A stretch of DNA of 13,330 nucleotides from an uncultured Flavobacterium sp. GTDB lineage: Bacteria; Bacteroidota; Bacteroidia; Flavobacteriales; Flavobacteriaceae. The notes under the pieces are model-generated. The model did not search any database. It saw only the letters and a program-made list of their open reading frames with translations, and was not told where the DNA came from. Positions 6,911 to 13,330 of this stretch are shown here, in pieces; position 1 is the first letter of the stretch, and each line of letters opens with the position of its first letter. A program made the position numbers and the translations under genes. The stretch lies in NCBI GenBank assembly GCA_946480635.1, contig CAMLKV010000014.1:1-13330 (forward strand). Reading direction: 5' to 3'.

Positions 6911-7467
6911 TTGTAAATTGGATTCTCAGGTGCATTTGACCAAATAAGATAGTCTCCACCTTGTTCCATGATTTTTTCTTTCCAAAAATCTGTAGCCGAT
7001 TTTCCTATAATTTTGTTTCTAAGTCCGTTCTCAGAAATAATCCATGAATTAGCTTCTAACTCATGCTGTAATTGCTCTGCGTCCCAACCTGAATAGCCAA
7101 GAAAAAATCTAACATTTGACCTACCAATCTTACCTTCATTAATTAGGTTTTTGGCATGCTCAAAGTCTCCACCCCAATAAATTCCTTCTGCTATTTCAAT
7201 ACTTTCAGGAATTAACAATGGGACATTATGAATAAAGTACAAATTATCCTGTTCAATTGGACCTCCATTATAAATTTTGAAAGTCGCATCAATTTCAGGA
7301 ATTAAATCGTGAAGTGTATAACCAAGTGGTTTGTTTAGGATAAATCCTACAGAACCATCTTCATTATGATCTGCCAACAAAACCACTGATCTATTAAAAG
7401 ATAAGTCCCCTGTAATAGAAGGTTCTGCTACCAGTAAGTGCCCTTTTTTTGGTCGTACAGAAATCAT
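6907..7467 (-). CDS. YqgE/AlgH family protein (UPF0301)
   Basis: A conserved cytosolic protein of about 186 residues from the chosen start; the biochemical role of the family is not established. Typical features: GHLLVAEPSITGDLSFNRSVVLLADH near the N terminus, GFILNKPLGYTLHDL, YNGGPIEQDNLYFIHN, the central GIYWGGDFE, and RFFLGYSGWDAEQL with the family's GYxGW motif. The frame is open to 7497, but a plausible promoter -7 box (7486-7493) lies between the two candidate starts, and family alignments begin MxxVRPKKGHLLVAEP, so I start at 7467. It is convergent with the aminotransferase (stops overlap 6907-6910), with no terminator between them, so their transcripts probably overlap. Confidence 0.92.
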   Translation of the reverse strand: MISVRPKKGHLLVAEPSITGDLSFNRSVVLLADHNEDGSVGFILNKPLGYTLHDLIPEIDATFKIYNGGPIEQDNLYFIHNVPLLIPESIEIAEGIYWGGDFEHAKNLINEGKIGRSNVRFFLGYSGWDAEQLQHELEANSWIISENGLRNKIIGKSATDFWKEKIMEQGGDYLIWSNAPENPIYN

Positions 7468-7485
7468 AACATTAAGATTTAGACT

Positions 7486-7518
7486 TAAATTTAACAATTA
7501 ATTTATCTAATTCCCAAA
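7486..7518 (-). promoter_or_regulatory. Candidate promoter for yqgE
   Basis: Leftward TTTG at 7518-7515, a 21-bp spacer, then TAAATTTA at 7493-7486, one mismatch from TAnnTTTG. Transcription would start near 7479, giving a ~12-base leader to the ATG at 7467. Confidence 0.45.
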
Positions 7519-7537
7519 TAAAATCGTTAAAAAGCAT

Positions 7538-7562
7538 AAAAAAAGCCACGCTTTGCGTGGCT
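7538..7562 (-). terminator. Intrinsic terminator of the HU gene
   Basis: Read leftwards: AGCCACGC, loop AAA, GCGTGGCT, then T7. It covers 7562 to 7538, beginning 20 bases after the HU stop codon. A clean 8-bp stem. Confidence 0.9.
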
Positions 7563-7582
7563 CTATTTCTTTATGCAAACTA

Positions 7583-7858
7583 TTATTTGTTTACTGCACC
7601 TTCTAATTCAGCACCAGCTTTGAATTTTACTACGTTTTTAGCAGCAATTTTGATAGTTTTTCCTGTTTGAGGGTTTCTTCCATCTCTTGCAGCTCTTTTA
7701 GATACTGACCAAGACCCAAATCCAACTAAAGATACTCTTCCACCTTTTTTCAAAGTACCTTCAACATTTTCTAAAAATGATTCTAAAGCTAATTTAGCAG
7801 CAGCTTTTGTGATCCCTGCGTTAGCAGCCATAGCATCGATTAAATCTGATTTGTTCAT
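7583..7858 (-). CDS. HU-family DNA-binding protein
   Basis: A 91-residue nucleoid protein that bends and compacts DNA as a dimer. Sequence: MNKSDLIDAMAANAGITK (helices 1-2), the GRVSLVGFGSWSVSKRAARDGRNPQTGK core with the beta-arm motif GRNPQTG (60-66) and its intercalating proline P63, then IKIAAKNVVKFKAGAEL at the C terminus. It is a standard HU/IHF chain, and nothing marks it as an IHF subunit. It is a single-gene unit with its own consensus promoter (7901-7930) and terminator, as expected for an abundant protein. Lysine- and alanine-rich, with codons that look more ordered than those of its neighbours. Confidence 0.95.
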   Translation of the reverse strand: MNKSDLIDAMAANAGITKAAAKLALESFLENVEGTLKKGGRVSLVGFGSWSVSKRAARDGRNPQTGKTIKIAAKNVVKFKAGAELEGAVNK

Positions 7859-7900
7859 AATTGTTATTAATTGATTGGTTAATATTAATACTTACACCTA

Positions 7901-7930
7901 CAAATTTAATAGGATTTCCTTACCATACAA
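7901..7930 (-). promoter_or_regulatory. Consensus promoter of the HU gene
   Basis: Leftward TTG at 7930-7928, exactly 19 bp, then TAAATTTG at 7908-7901, a perfect TAnnTTTG. Start expected near 7895, giving a leader of about 36 bases. The rest of the gap up to fmt (7931-8035) holds no gene; only T-rich sequence and an imperfect A/T palindrome (7966-7981). Confidence 0.8.
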
Positions 7931-8035
7931 CACTTGGGGCGTTTTTTTGCTATTTTTGTTAATAACTCAATAAATTTGTTGATAAATGAAGCTTGTTTTT
8001 CTAAACAAAGCCGTGAAACCTAGATTTTATTAGCT

Positions 8036-8986
8036 TTAAAAAGCTTTTGCATTTTCCGAAAAAGTCATTCCGTTTAATAATTCATGTGCTAACATTTTCT
8101 TTTTTCCAGGAAATTGGATTGAAATTACATGAATAAATCCGCCAGAAACCGCAATTTTCATTTCCTTTTTGGTTGTTACAACGCTTCCAGATTCTAAATT
8201 ATGAGCTACAATTTCCTTTTTCACCTCGTATATCTTAACATTCCATTCTTCGTCACCATCTTTAAAAAAACAGTATGCAGCAGGATATGGACTCAAACCT
8301 CTTATCAAATTATAAACCGCATCAATTCCTTTACTGAAATCTATTTTACAATTTTCTCTATCCAGCTTATAAGCTGTTTTTATCTCTGGTGTGTCTTGTT
8401 GTATTATAGTAGACACATTGCCTTCACTAATCTTATCTAAAGTTTCCACAACAGCATCACAACCTAAAACCATAAGTTTATCATGTAGTTCTCCCGCTAT
8501 TTCATTTTCTGATATATTAATTTCTTTACTTAAAATCATAGCGCCAGTATCAATTTTTTCATCAATGAAAAATGTAGTAACGCCAGTTTTAGTTTCTCCA
8601 TTAATTATCGCCCAGTTTATAGGAGCGGCACCTCTATAATTTGGCAACAATGAGGCATGCAAATTAAAAGTCCCAAATTTAGGCATAGCCCAAACCACTT
8701 TAGGAAGCATTCTAAAAGCAACAACAACTTGTAAATTTGCATCAAGAGATTTCAATTCTTCTAAAAATTCTTCATTTTTTAAATTTGATGGCTGTAACAA
8801 TCTCAAACCTTTTTCCAATGCATATTCTTTTACAGCTGAATATTTTATTTTTTGTCCACGTCCTGCAGGTTTATCTACAGCAGTAATAACGCCAACAACT
8901 TCATGTTTACCATCTTTTACTATTGCATCCAGGATTCCCACAGCAAATTCGGGAGTACCCATAAAAACAATTCTTAACTTTTCCAT
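8036..8986 (-). CDS. fmt: Methionyl-tRNA formyltransferase
   Basis: Transfers the formyl group of 10-formyl-tetrahydrofolate to initiator Met-tRNA before translation starts. At 316 residues it is full length (E. coli enzyme 315). The N-terminal Rossmann-type domain begins LRIVFMGTPEFAV and has the VDKPAGRGQK substrate loop (~38-46). Catalytic triad N108, H110 and D146 lies in FNLHASLLPNYRGAAPINWAI ... EKIDTG. The C-terminal OB-like domain (~208-316) begins around IRGLSPYPAAYC. Its ATG shares a base with the recQ stop (TAATG), so translation is probably coupled to recQ. No clear terminator follows; the HU gene beyond has its own promoter. Confidence 0.97.
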   Translation of the reverse strand: MEKLRIVFMGTPEFAVGILDAIVKDGKHEVVGVITAVDKPAGRGQKIKYSAVKEYALEKGLRLLQPSNLKNEEFLEELKSLDANLQVVVAFRMLPKVVWAMPKFGTFNLHASLLPNYRGAAPINWAIINGETKTGVTTFFIDEKIDTGAMILSKEINISENEIAGELHDKLMVLGCDAVVETLDKISEGNVSTIIQQDTPEIKTAYKLDRENCKIDFSKGIDAVYNLIRGLSPYPAAYCFFKDGDEEWNVKIYEVKKEIVAHNLESGSVVTTKKEMKIAVSGGFIHVISIQFPGKKKMLAHELLNGMTFSENAKAF

Positions 8987-10881
8987 TATTTAACTATTGT
9001 AAATTGATTTCTACTATTAATAGAAACCACATTATATTCTAACATTTTTTTAATCACCTGCAATACTTGTTTCTCATCTACTCCAATAACTGAAACTATT
9101 TCTCTAGTGTTCATTTCTTTTTGTTGTAGAAGTTTAAGAATTGCTGACTTTAGACCTTCTGAAGAAGATTCTTTTGATTTATTGGAAATACAATACGAGC
9201 AAACACCACAATCTTCACTATTTTTCTCCCCAAAATATTCTAAAAGCAATCGACTCTTACATTTAGTATCATTCAAAACATAATCAATCATTGCTTGCAT
9301 TTGTTCTTTTTTAACCAAATTCTGACTTTCCAAATGCTTTGATATTCGATTAATTGTTCTTTCGTCTTCTCGAACTTCTAAAAAAATAATTTTAGATTCG
9401 TTGTGTTGAAAAAAACAGTCAACTATATTCAAGTTCTTCAATTTCTCCAACAAATGTAGTACATTAGATTCTGATGCCCCAGATTTCTTAGCCACAAAAG
9501 CACAATTGACATTTATTTGAAGATCAAAAATTCCCGGATAACTTCTTAAAATTGTAGAAATAACAGGTTCATCATCAGGATTAAGACTAATATAACGAAT
9601 CACTTCTTTGGATTCTAACAAAAACTGCACTTGCACTTTTTCTGAAAACTCCTGAGAAAGACTTATCACCCCTTGCCTATCCAGAAACTGAAGCGAATTA
9701 AAAGTTTTTAAAACTGGAAAATTATACTGTAAACAAAACTGATTTAAACTAAAAGGGAATTCATCATTAATACCTTCTCCGTAAGCTATTTGGAAATAAT
9801 TACAGAGTTTTATATAAACCTCTTTAAGAAATTTCACATCAGGCAAAACATTAATAAACTGATTTTCTGCCTGAATAACATCTGAAGGTGAACTTATTAA
9901 AATAGCAAATGCTTTTTCTCCGTTTCTTCCTGCCCTACCAGCTTCTTGATAGTAACTTTCTAAATTTTCAGGTAAATTTATATGAATGACAGTTTTTACA
10001 TTGGGTTTATCAATTCCCATTCCAAAAGCACTTGTGGCAATCATTACAGGATTTTTATCTGTAAGCCACGAATTCATGTTTTTTTCTTTTTCCTTCAAAG
10101 CTAATCCTCCGTGATAATAAGTAGTTTTAAAACCTAAATCGGCTAATTTCTGAGCATATTCATGACAGTTTTTTCTGTTACGAACATAAATAATTGATGG
10201 CTCAGGATTTTTTTGAAGTATTTGATTTAGTTTATAAAGTTTATCCTCTGCTTTAATAATGTGATAACCTAAATTTTCTCTAGCGAATGACTTCGAAAAA
10301 AGATTTGGATTCTCCAATCCTAACAAACTAATAATATCTGCCTGCACTCTTGGTGTAGCAGATGCCGTTAAGGCAATAAAAGGAACTTTTGAAAAATGAG
10401 TTTTTAAATTTTTAATCTTCAAATAAGACGGTCTAAAATCGTGCCCCCATTGTGAAACACAATGCGCTTCATCTATGGCAACCATGCTTATTGGCAAACC
10501 TTTAATACGTTCTAAAATCCAATCTTGTTCTAATCTTTCAGGCGATAAATATAAAAATTTATAGTTCCCAAATTGACAATTATCTAATAACTGTAGTATT
10601 TCATCCGTTTTTATACCTCCAGTTAATGCTATAGCTTTAATATCCCTGCTTTGCAATTGAGCCACTTGGTCTTTCATTAAAGCAATTAATGGAGAAACCA
10701 CAAGACAAATACCATTAAAAACCATACCTGGAACCTGAAAACACAATGACTTCCCTCCTCCAGTTGGCATTAATCCAAAGGTATCTTTACCTTCTAATAC
10801 TGATTTAATTATTTCATCCTGAACTGGTCTGAAAGAAGAATAATTCCAATATTTTTCAAGAATCTGTAATGCTTGCTGCAT
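8986..10881 (-). CDS. recQ: ATP-dependent DNA helicase RecQ
   Basis: A 3'-5' superfamily 2 helicase in recombination and fork repair. Motifs in order: motif 0 FRPVQ (~17-21), Walker A GLMPTGGGKS (36-45, K44), DEAH 137-140 with the aromatic-rich HCVSQWGHDFRP loop, TASATP (172-177), YYHGGL (255-260), ATSAFGMGIDKPN (282-294) and QEAGRAGRNG (312-321). The RQC zinc site is C541, C558, C561 and C564. The C-terminal winged helix is followed by a short helical segment (~575-631). At 631 residues it is shorter than ~730-residue RecQs and shows no evident HRDC domain, a form common in Bacteroidota, where two recQ paralogues are usual. It lies 76 bases after the ATPase gene and overlaps fmt by one base. 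The gap holds no consensus promoter. Confidence 0.95.
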   Translation of the reverse strand: MQQALQILEKYWNYSSFRPVQDEIIKSVLEGKDTFGLMPTGGGKSLCFQVPGMVFNGICLVVSPLIALMKDQVAQLQSRDIKAIALTGGIKTDEILQLLDNCQFGNYKFLYLSPERLEQDWILERIKGLPISMVAIDEAHCVSQWGHDFRPSYLKIKNLKTHFSKVPFIALTASATPRVQADIISLLGLENPNLFSKSFARENLGYHIIKAEDKLYKLNQILQKNPEPSIIYVRNRKNCHEYAQKLADLGFKTTYYHGGLALKEKEKNMNSWLTDKNPVMIATSAFGMGIDKPNVKTVIHINLPENLESYYQEAGRAGRNGEKAFAILISSPSDVIQAENQFINVLPDVKFLKEVYIKLCNYFQIAYGEGINDEFPFSLNQFCLQYNFPVLKTFNSLQFLDRQGVISLSQEFSEKVQVQFLLESKEVIRYISLNPDDEPVISTILRSYPGIFDLQINVNCAFVAKKSGASESNVLHLLEKLKNLNIVDCFFQHNESKIIFLEVREDERTINRISKHLESQNLVKKEQMQAMIDYVLNDTKCKSRLLLEYFGEKNSEDCGVCSYCISNKSKESSSEGLKSAILKLLQQKEMNTREIVSVIGVDEKQVLQVIKKMLEYNVVSINSRNQFTIVK

Positions 10882-10957
10882 TCAAAAGTATTTAAAGTTT
10901 AAAAATAAAAAAGTTTACTTATTTAAAGCAAACAATTTAAAATTAAAACTTTACGGG

Positions 10958-11494
10958 TTATTTAAGTTGAGTAAAAATAAAATCGATACGCTCTTTTACA
11001 GTTCCAATAGGAACTTCTATAAGTTCGTAACCATACTTTGCATATGTTTCTTTAAGATGATCATAGATAATTTTTGCTTGTTCGAAGTTTTCATAACGAG
11101 CTTGGTCACTTACATATATTTCTTCCCAAGGCGGTAACACAAACACTTTAGTGTATTTGCTATCGTGACAACTTTGATCAAAATGTTCTGGATAAGTATC
11201 TCCAATAAAATGCATGTAAGCTAATACATCTGGAACACCTCTATCTATAAAAACATGAGAGCTATCTTCTTGCGTAGCGTTTTGATATTGTTTTATTCTA
11301 CCATCTAAAAGCATTTGACTAAACAACAAAGGTTCTGTCAAAAACAACTGATCAATGCCTTGTCTTTGTGCTTCTAAGGTAACTTCACGGGAAATTTCTG
11401 GATAACACGTAAATCCTTTTTCGATTAATCCTTCAATAATCGTTGTCTTTCCAGTACCTGGTCCACCGGTAATTACAATAATTTCCTTTTCCAA
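10958..11494 (-). CDS. P-loop ATPase of the AAA_28 type
   Basis: A 178-residue single-domain P-loop NTPase. Walker A GGPGTGKTT (10-18) comes right after the first beta strand (IIVITG). A Walker-B-like HVFIDRGVPDVL segment lies near residue 80-91, with its aspartate next to an arginine as in deoxynucleoside-kinase-like or NadR-type folds. EISREVTLEAQRQG after the first helix resembles the AAA_28 family. No second domain, no membrane segment. The substrate is unknown; a nucleotide/cofactor kinase or a GTP/ATP-dependent switch are both possible. It leads the leftward run with recQ and fmt behind it, and a TAnnTTTG box sits just upstream (11514-11521). Confidence 0.85.
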   Translation of the reverse strand: MEKEIIVITGGPGTGKTTIIEGLIEKGFTCYPEISREVTLEAQRQGIDQLFLTEPLLFSQMLLDGRIKQYQNATQEDSSHVFIDRGVPDVLAYMHFIGDTYPEHFDQSCHDSKYTKVFVLPPWEEIYVSDQARYENFEQAKIIYDHLKETYAKYGYELIEVPIGTVKERIDFIFTQLK

Positions 11495-11513
11495 AACTCT
11501 AAAAATAAAGGTG

Positions 11514-11521
11514 CAAACTTA
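11514..11521 (-). promoter_or_regulatory. -7 box of the ATPase-recQ-fmt promoter
   Basis: Leftward TAAGTTTG fits TAnnTTTG exactly, 20 bases upstream of the ATPase start codon at 11494. The -33 region is only T-rich (TTTTC at about 19 bp). It is probably the only promoter of the three-gene run, since no other consensus is seen in the gaps. Confidence 0.55.
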
Positions 11522-11583
11522 ATCAAACTTATTGGTTTTTGAAAATTGAATTTACATTCGATAATTTCTAATTTCAAAAAGCT

Positions 11584-11591
11584 TATATTTG
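11584..11591 (+). promoter_or_regulatory. -7 box of the DUF493-DUF4290-murA promoter
   Basis: TATATTTG is an exact match to TAnnTTTG. The start is expected near 11597, just upstream of the ATGs at 11603 and 11612; the -33 element is weak. It lies 62 bases from the divergent ATPase promoter box. Confidence 0.6.
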
Positions 11592-11611
11592 CGTTTATTT
11601 TAATGCAGAAG

Positions 11612-11899
11612 ATGGATAAGAAAACAACTGAGTTTTACGAAAGATTAAAGGAAGAACTTAATTCGACCACAAAAAAATGGCCTTCTGAATACTTATATAA
11701 ATTTATCGTTCCTAGTGATATTGAAAAAATTGCACAGGTGGAAGGAGCTTTTAACAGGATGGGAGCTATTATTGATACCCGACAGTCAAAAAACGGTAAG
11801 TTTACAAGTATTTCGATAAGCGTTCAGCTTAACAGCGCAGACGAGGTAATCAAAAAATACCAAGAAGTGTCAACAATTGAAGGGATAATATCTTTATAG
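11612..11899 (+). CDS. DUF493 family protein
   Basis: A small (95-residue) soluble protein of unknown function with a ferredoxin-like alpha/beta pattern: MDKKTTEFYERLKEEL helix, WPSEYLYKFIVPSD strand, DIEKIAQVEGAFNRMG helix, then FTSISISVQLNSADEVIKKYQEVS and a terminal GIISL strand. It resembles the YbeD-like DUF493 group, which has an ACT-like fold. The frame is open back to 11546, but that stretch precedes and covers the promoter box at 11584-11591, so I start at MDKK (11612); ATG 11603 (MQKMDKK) is the alternative. It ends in TAG directly abutting the next ATG, so DUF493 and DUF4290 are translated back to back. Confidence 0.85.
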   Translation: MDKKTTEFYERLKEELNSTTKKWPSEYLYKFIVPSDIEKIAQVEGAFNRMGAIIDTRQSKNGKFTSISISVQLNSADEVIKKYQEVSTIEGIISL

Positions 11900-12619
11900 A
11901 TGGATACAAAATATATAAGAGAAAATGCTGGCGAAGTAGTTCAGAATTTAGAATACAATTCCGAAAGAAAGTCACTCATCATACCAGAATATGGTCGTCA
12001 TTTACATAAGCTAATTGACCAAGCTTTGACCATTCAGGAAAGAGAAGAACGCAATAAAATGGCAAAATACATTATTTCTGTCATGGGAAGTATGAATCCT
12101 CATTTGCGTGATGTTCCTGACTTTCAGCACAAACTGTGGGATCAATTATTTATTATGTCTGATTTTTCATTAGATGTAGACTCTCCATATCCAATACCTT
12201 CGAAAGAAGTATTGAAGATGAAACCAGATGTATTAAAGTATCCTCAAAATTTCCCTAAGTATCGTTTTTACGGAAACAACATTACTTATATGATTGCAAA
12301 AGCCAATGAATGGGAAGAAGGCGAAATGAAAAACGCTTTGGTTCGTGTTATTGCTAATCATATGAAAAAATCATACTTAAGCTGGAATAAAGACACCGTT
12401 ACTGACGCTGTTATTTTTGAGCATTTGTATGAACTATCTGGAGGTAAATTAAACCTTACTACTTCAAGCGAAGAGCTTTCCAATACACAGGATTTAATGC
12501 GTACCAACAAGCGTATGTCAAACAAAATCCAAAACAACAACAATAACAGCGGAAAGCAAAAAAATCAAAAAAATGGCCCTAAAAAACCATTTATTAAAAA
12601 CAATAACAATCCTAAATAA
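11900..12619 (+). CDS. DUF4290 family protein
   Basis: A conserved Bacteroidota protein of unknown function, 239 residues, cytosolic with no signal or membrane segment. Residues 1-~195 form an all-helical-looking domain (NLEYNSERKSLIIPEYGRHL, MAKYIISVMGSMNPHLRDVPDFQHKLWDQL, YPIPSKEVLKMKP, FYGNNITYMIAKAN). A charged low-complexity tail (~205-239) is dominated by Asn, Lys and Gln with NNNNN-type runs, which suggests RNA or surface binding, or simply a disordered extension. It sits between DUF493 and murA, a neighbourhood I recall as typical of the phylum. Confidence 0.88.
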   Translation: MDTKYIRENAGEVVQNLEYNSERKSLIIPEYGRHLHKLIDQALTIQEREERNKMAKYIISVMGSMNPHLRDVPDFQHKLWDQLFIMSDFSLDVDSPYPIPSKEVLKMKPDVLKYPQNFPKYRFYGNNITYMIAKANEWEEGEMKNALVRVIANHMKKSYLSWNKDTVTDAVIFEHLYELSGGKLNLTTSSEELSNTQDLMRTNKRMSNKIQNNNNNSGKQKNQKNGPKKPFIKNNNNPK

Positions 12620-12669
12620 TTAAGAGACAACACACCTCATAATTAATAACTTATAACTCATAATTTAAA

Positions 12670-13330
12670 ATGGGAACATTTAAAATTGAAGGTGGTATAC
12701 CACTAAAAGGAACAGTTCAACCTCAAGGTGCAAAAAATGAAGCATTACAAATATTGTGTCCAGTTTTATTAACTTCAGAAAAAGTAAGGATTACTAATAT
12801 TCCTGACATTATTGATGTTAACAAGCTAATTGTCCTTTTAGGTAATTTAGGTGTTAAAATTCAAAAAAACGGTCCTGGTGATTATACTTTCCAAGCTGAT
12901 GAAGTAAATATTGAGTATCTTAAAACCGAAGCTTTCAAAAAAGAAGGTGGAAGTTTAAGAGGGTCTATCATGATTGTTGGACCACTTTTAGCTCGTTTTG
13001 GTTGTGGATATATACCTAAACCAGGTGGAGATAAAATTGGCCGTCGTCGCTTAGACACACACTTCGAAGGTTTCATCAACTTAGGAGCAAAATTCCGTTA
13101 TGAAAGAGCAGATCATTTTTATGGTGTAGAAATTGACGGAAGACTCCAAGGAACATATATGTTACTTGACGAAGCTTCGGTTACAGGAACAGCAAATATT
13201 GTTATGGCTGCGGTTTTAGCAGAAGGAACAACTACAATTTATAACGCAGCTTGTGAGCCTTACTTACAACAACTTTGTAAAATGTTGAATTCAATGGGTG
13301 CTAAAATCACTGGAATTGGATCTAACTTAT
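12670..13330 (+). CDS. murA: UDP-N-acetylglucosamine 1-carboxyvinyltransferase MurA, N-terminal part (Cys to Asp active site)
   Basis: First committed step of peptidoglycan synthesis: enolpyruvyl transfer from PEP to UDP-GlcNAc. Only the first ~220 codons are present; the frame is open through the right edge. [22 protein letters not shown] leads to the invariant K22-N23 pair (QGAKNEAL). [17 protein letters not shown] leads to the PEP loop, which reads [14 protein letters not shown]. In E. coli the loop is PGGCTIGARPVDLH with catalytic C115, so D121 (codon 13030-13032) occupies the cysteine position. The preceding gap (12620-12669) has no terminator and no consensus promoter, so murA is probably transcribed with DUF493 and DUF4290. 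Confidence 0.95.
   Translation, partial: MGTFKIEGGIPLKGTVQPQGAKNEALQILCPVLLTSEKVRITNIPDIIDVNKLIVLLGNLGVKIQKNGPGDYTFQADEVNIEYLKTEAFKKEGGSLRGSIMIVGPLLARFGCGYIPKPGGDKIGRRRLDTHFEGFINLGAKFRYERADHFYGVEIDGRLQGTYMLLDEASVTGTANIVMAAVLAEGTTTIYNAACEPYLQQLCKMLNSMGAKITGIGSNL

Noticed and set aside
7966..7981. Imperfect palindrome TCAATAAATTTGTTGA between HU and fmt
   Set aside because: A/T-rich, no loop and no T tract, so not a terminator; may be chance.
8201..8639. Two overlapping plus-strand open frames inside fmt
   Set aside because: Both are antisense to conserved fmt sequence, including its catalytic region; no supporting signals.
11546..11611. 22-residue N-terminal extension of DUF493
   Set aside because: It spans a TATATTTG promoter box, and the family begins MDKKTxEFYERL.
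12358..12543. Minus-strand open frame inside DUF4290
   Set aside because: Antisense shadow with no start signals.
12636..12665. CTCATAATT repeated 21 bp apart before murA
   Set aside because: Low-complexity A/T sequence; such short repeats are expected by chance here, and no regulator is implied.
12882..13079. Minus-strand open frame inside murA
   Set aside because: Antisense to the conserved MurA active-site coding region.
1..13330. CRISPR array, transposon, defence or toxin-antitoxin cassette
   Set aside because: No regularly spaced repeats, terminal inverted repeats, transposase motifs or paired small toxin/antitoxin genes were seen on either strand.

Overview
The window is a strongly AT-rich bacterial chromosome segment. 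It almost certainly comes from a Flavobacterium or a close relative in the Flavobacteriia. Three things point there: protein sequence character (ZapA, RNase Y, DUF493, DUF4290, START-like and MurA all look flavobacterial), Bacteroidota-type promoters (TTG / ~19 bp / TAnnTTTG) in front of several genes, and the lack of Shine-Dalgarno sites. It is core housekeeping DNA. I see no insertion sequence, prophage, CRISPR array, or toxin or defence cassette.

Layout. 1-1316 (-): an exported M23 (LytM-type) peptidase whose frame is broken near 242-247 and which continues past the left edge. 1495-3820 (+): a coiled-coil protein, zapA, a 6S-type RNA and RNase Y (rny), closed by a bidirectional terminator shared with the convergent PAS histidine kinase (3866-5368, -). 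5453-5570 (-): the 5' half of a tRNA gene with anticodon CAT, behind a textbook promoter but lacking the T arm and 3' acceptor strand. 5648-6910 (+): a START-like (SRPBCC) protein, then a class IV aminotransferase whose probable promoter lies against and partly inside the terminator of the gene before it. 6907-7467 (-): YqgE/AlgH. 7583-7858 (-): an HU-family DNA-binding protein with its own promoter and terminator. 8036-11494 (-): a P-loop ATPase, recQ and fmt, with recQ and fmt overlapping as TAATG. 11612-13330 (+): DUF493, DUF4290 and the first ~220 codons of murA.

Themes. Cell division and envelope (zapA, its coiled-coil neighbour, M23 peptidase, murA), RNA metabolism and global transcription control (6S RNA, rny), translation (fmt, tRNA fragment), nucleoid and DNA repair (HU, recQ), and one orphan cytosolic sensor kinase. 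The MurA active-site cysteine is replaced by aspartate, which predicts intrinsic fosfomycin insensitivity.

The most notable pattern is a set of small losses in otherwise conserved genes: a one-base frameshift in the peptidase, a probable 12-residue in-frame deletion in the RNase Y HD domain, a tRNA cut in half, and a class IV aminotransferase lacking its first beta strand. These may be real micro-deletions in this lineage or sequencing/assembly artefacts. I found no convincing undescribed multi-gene system.
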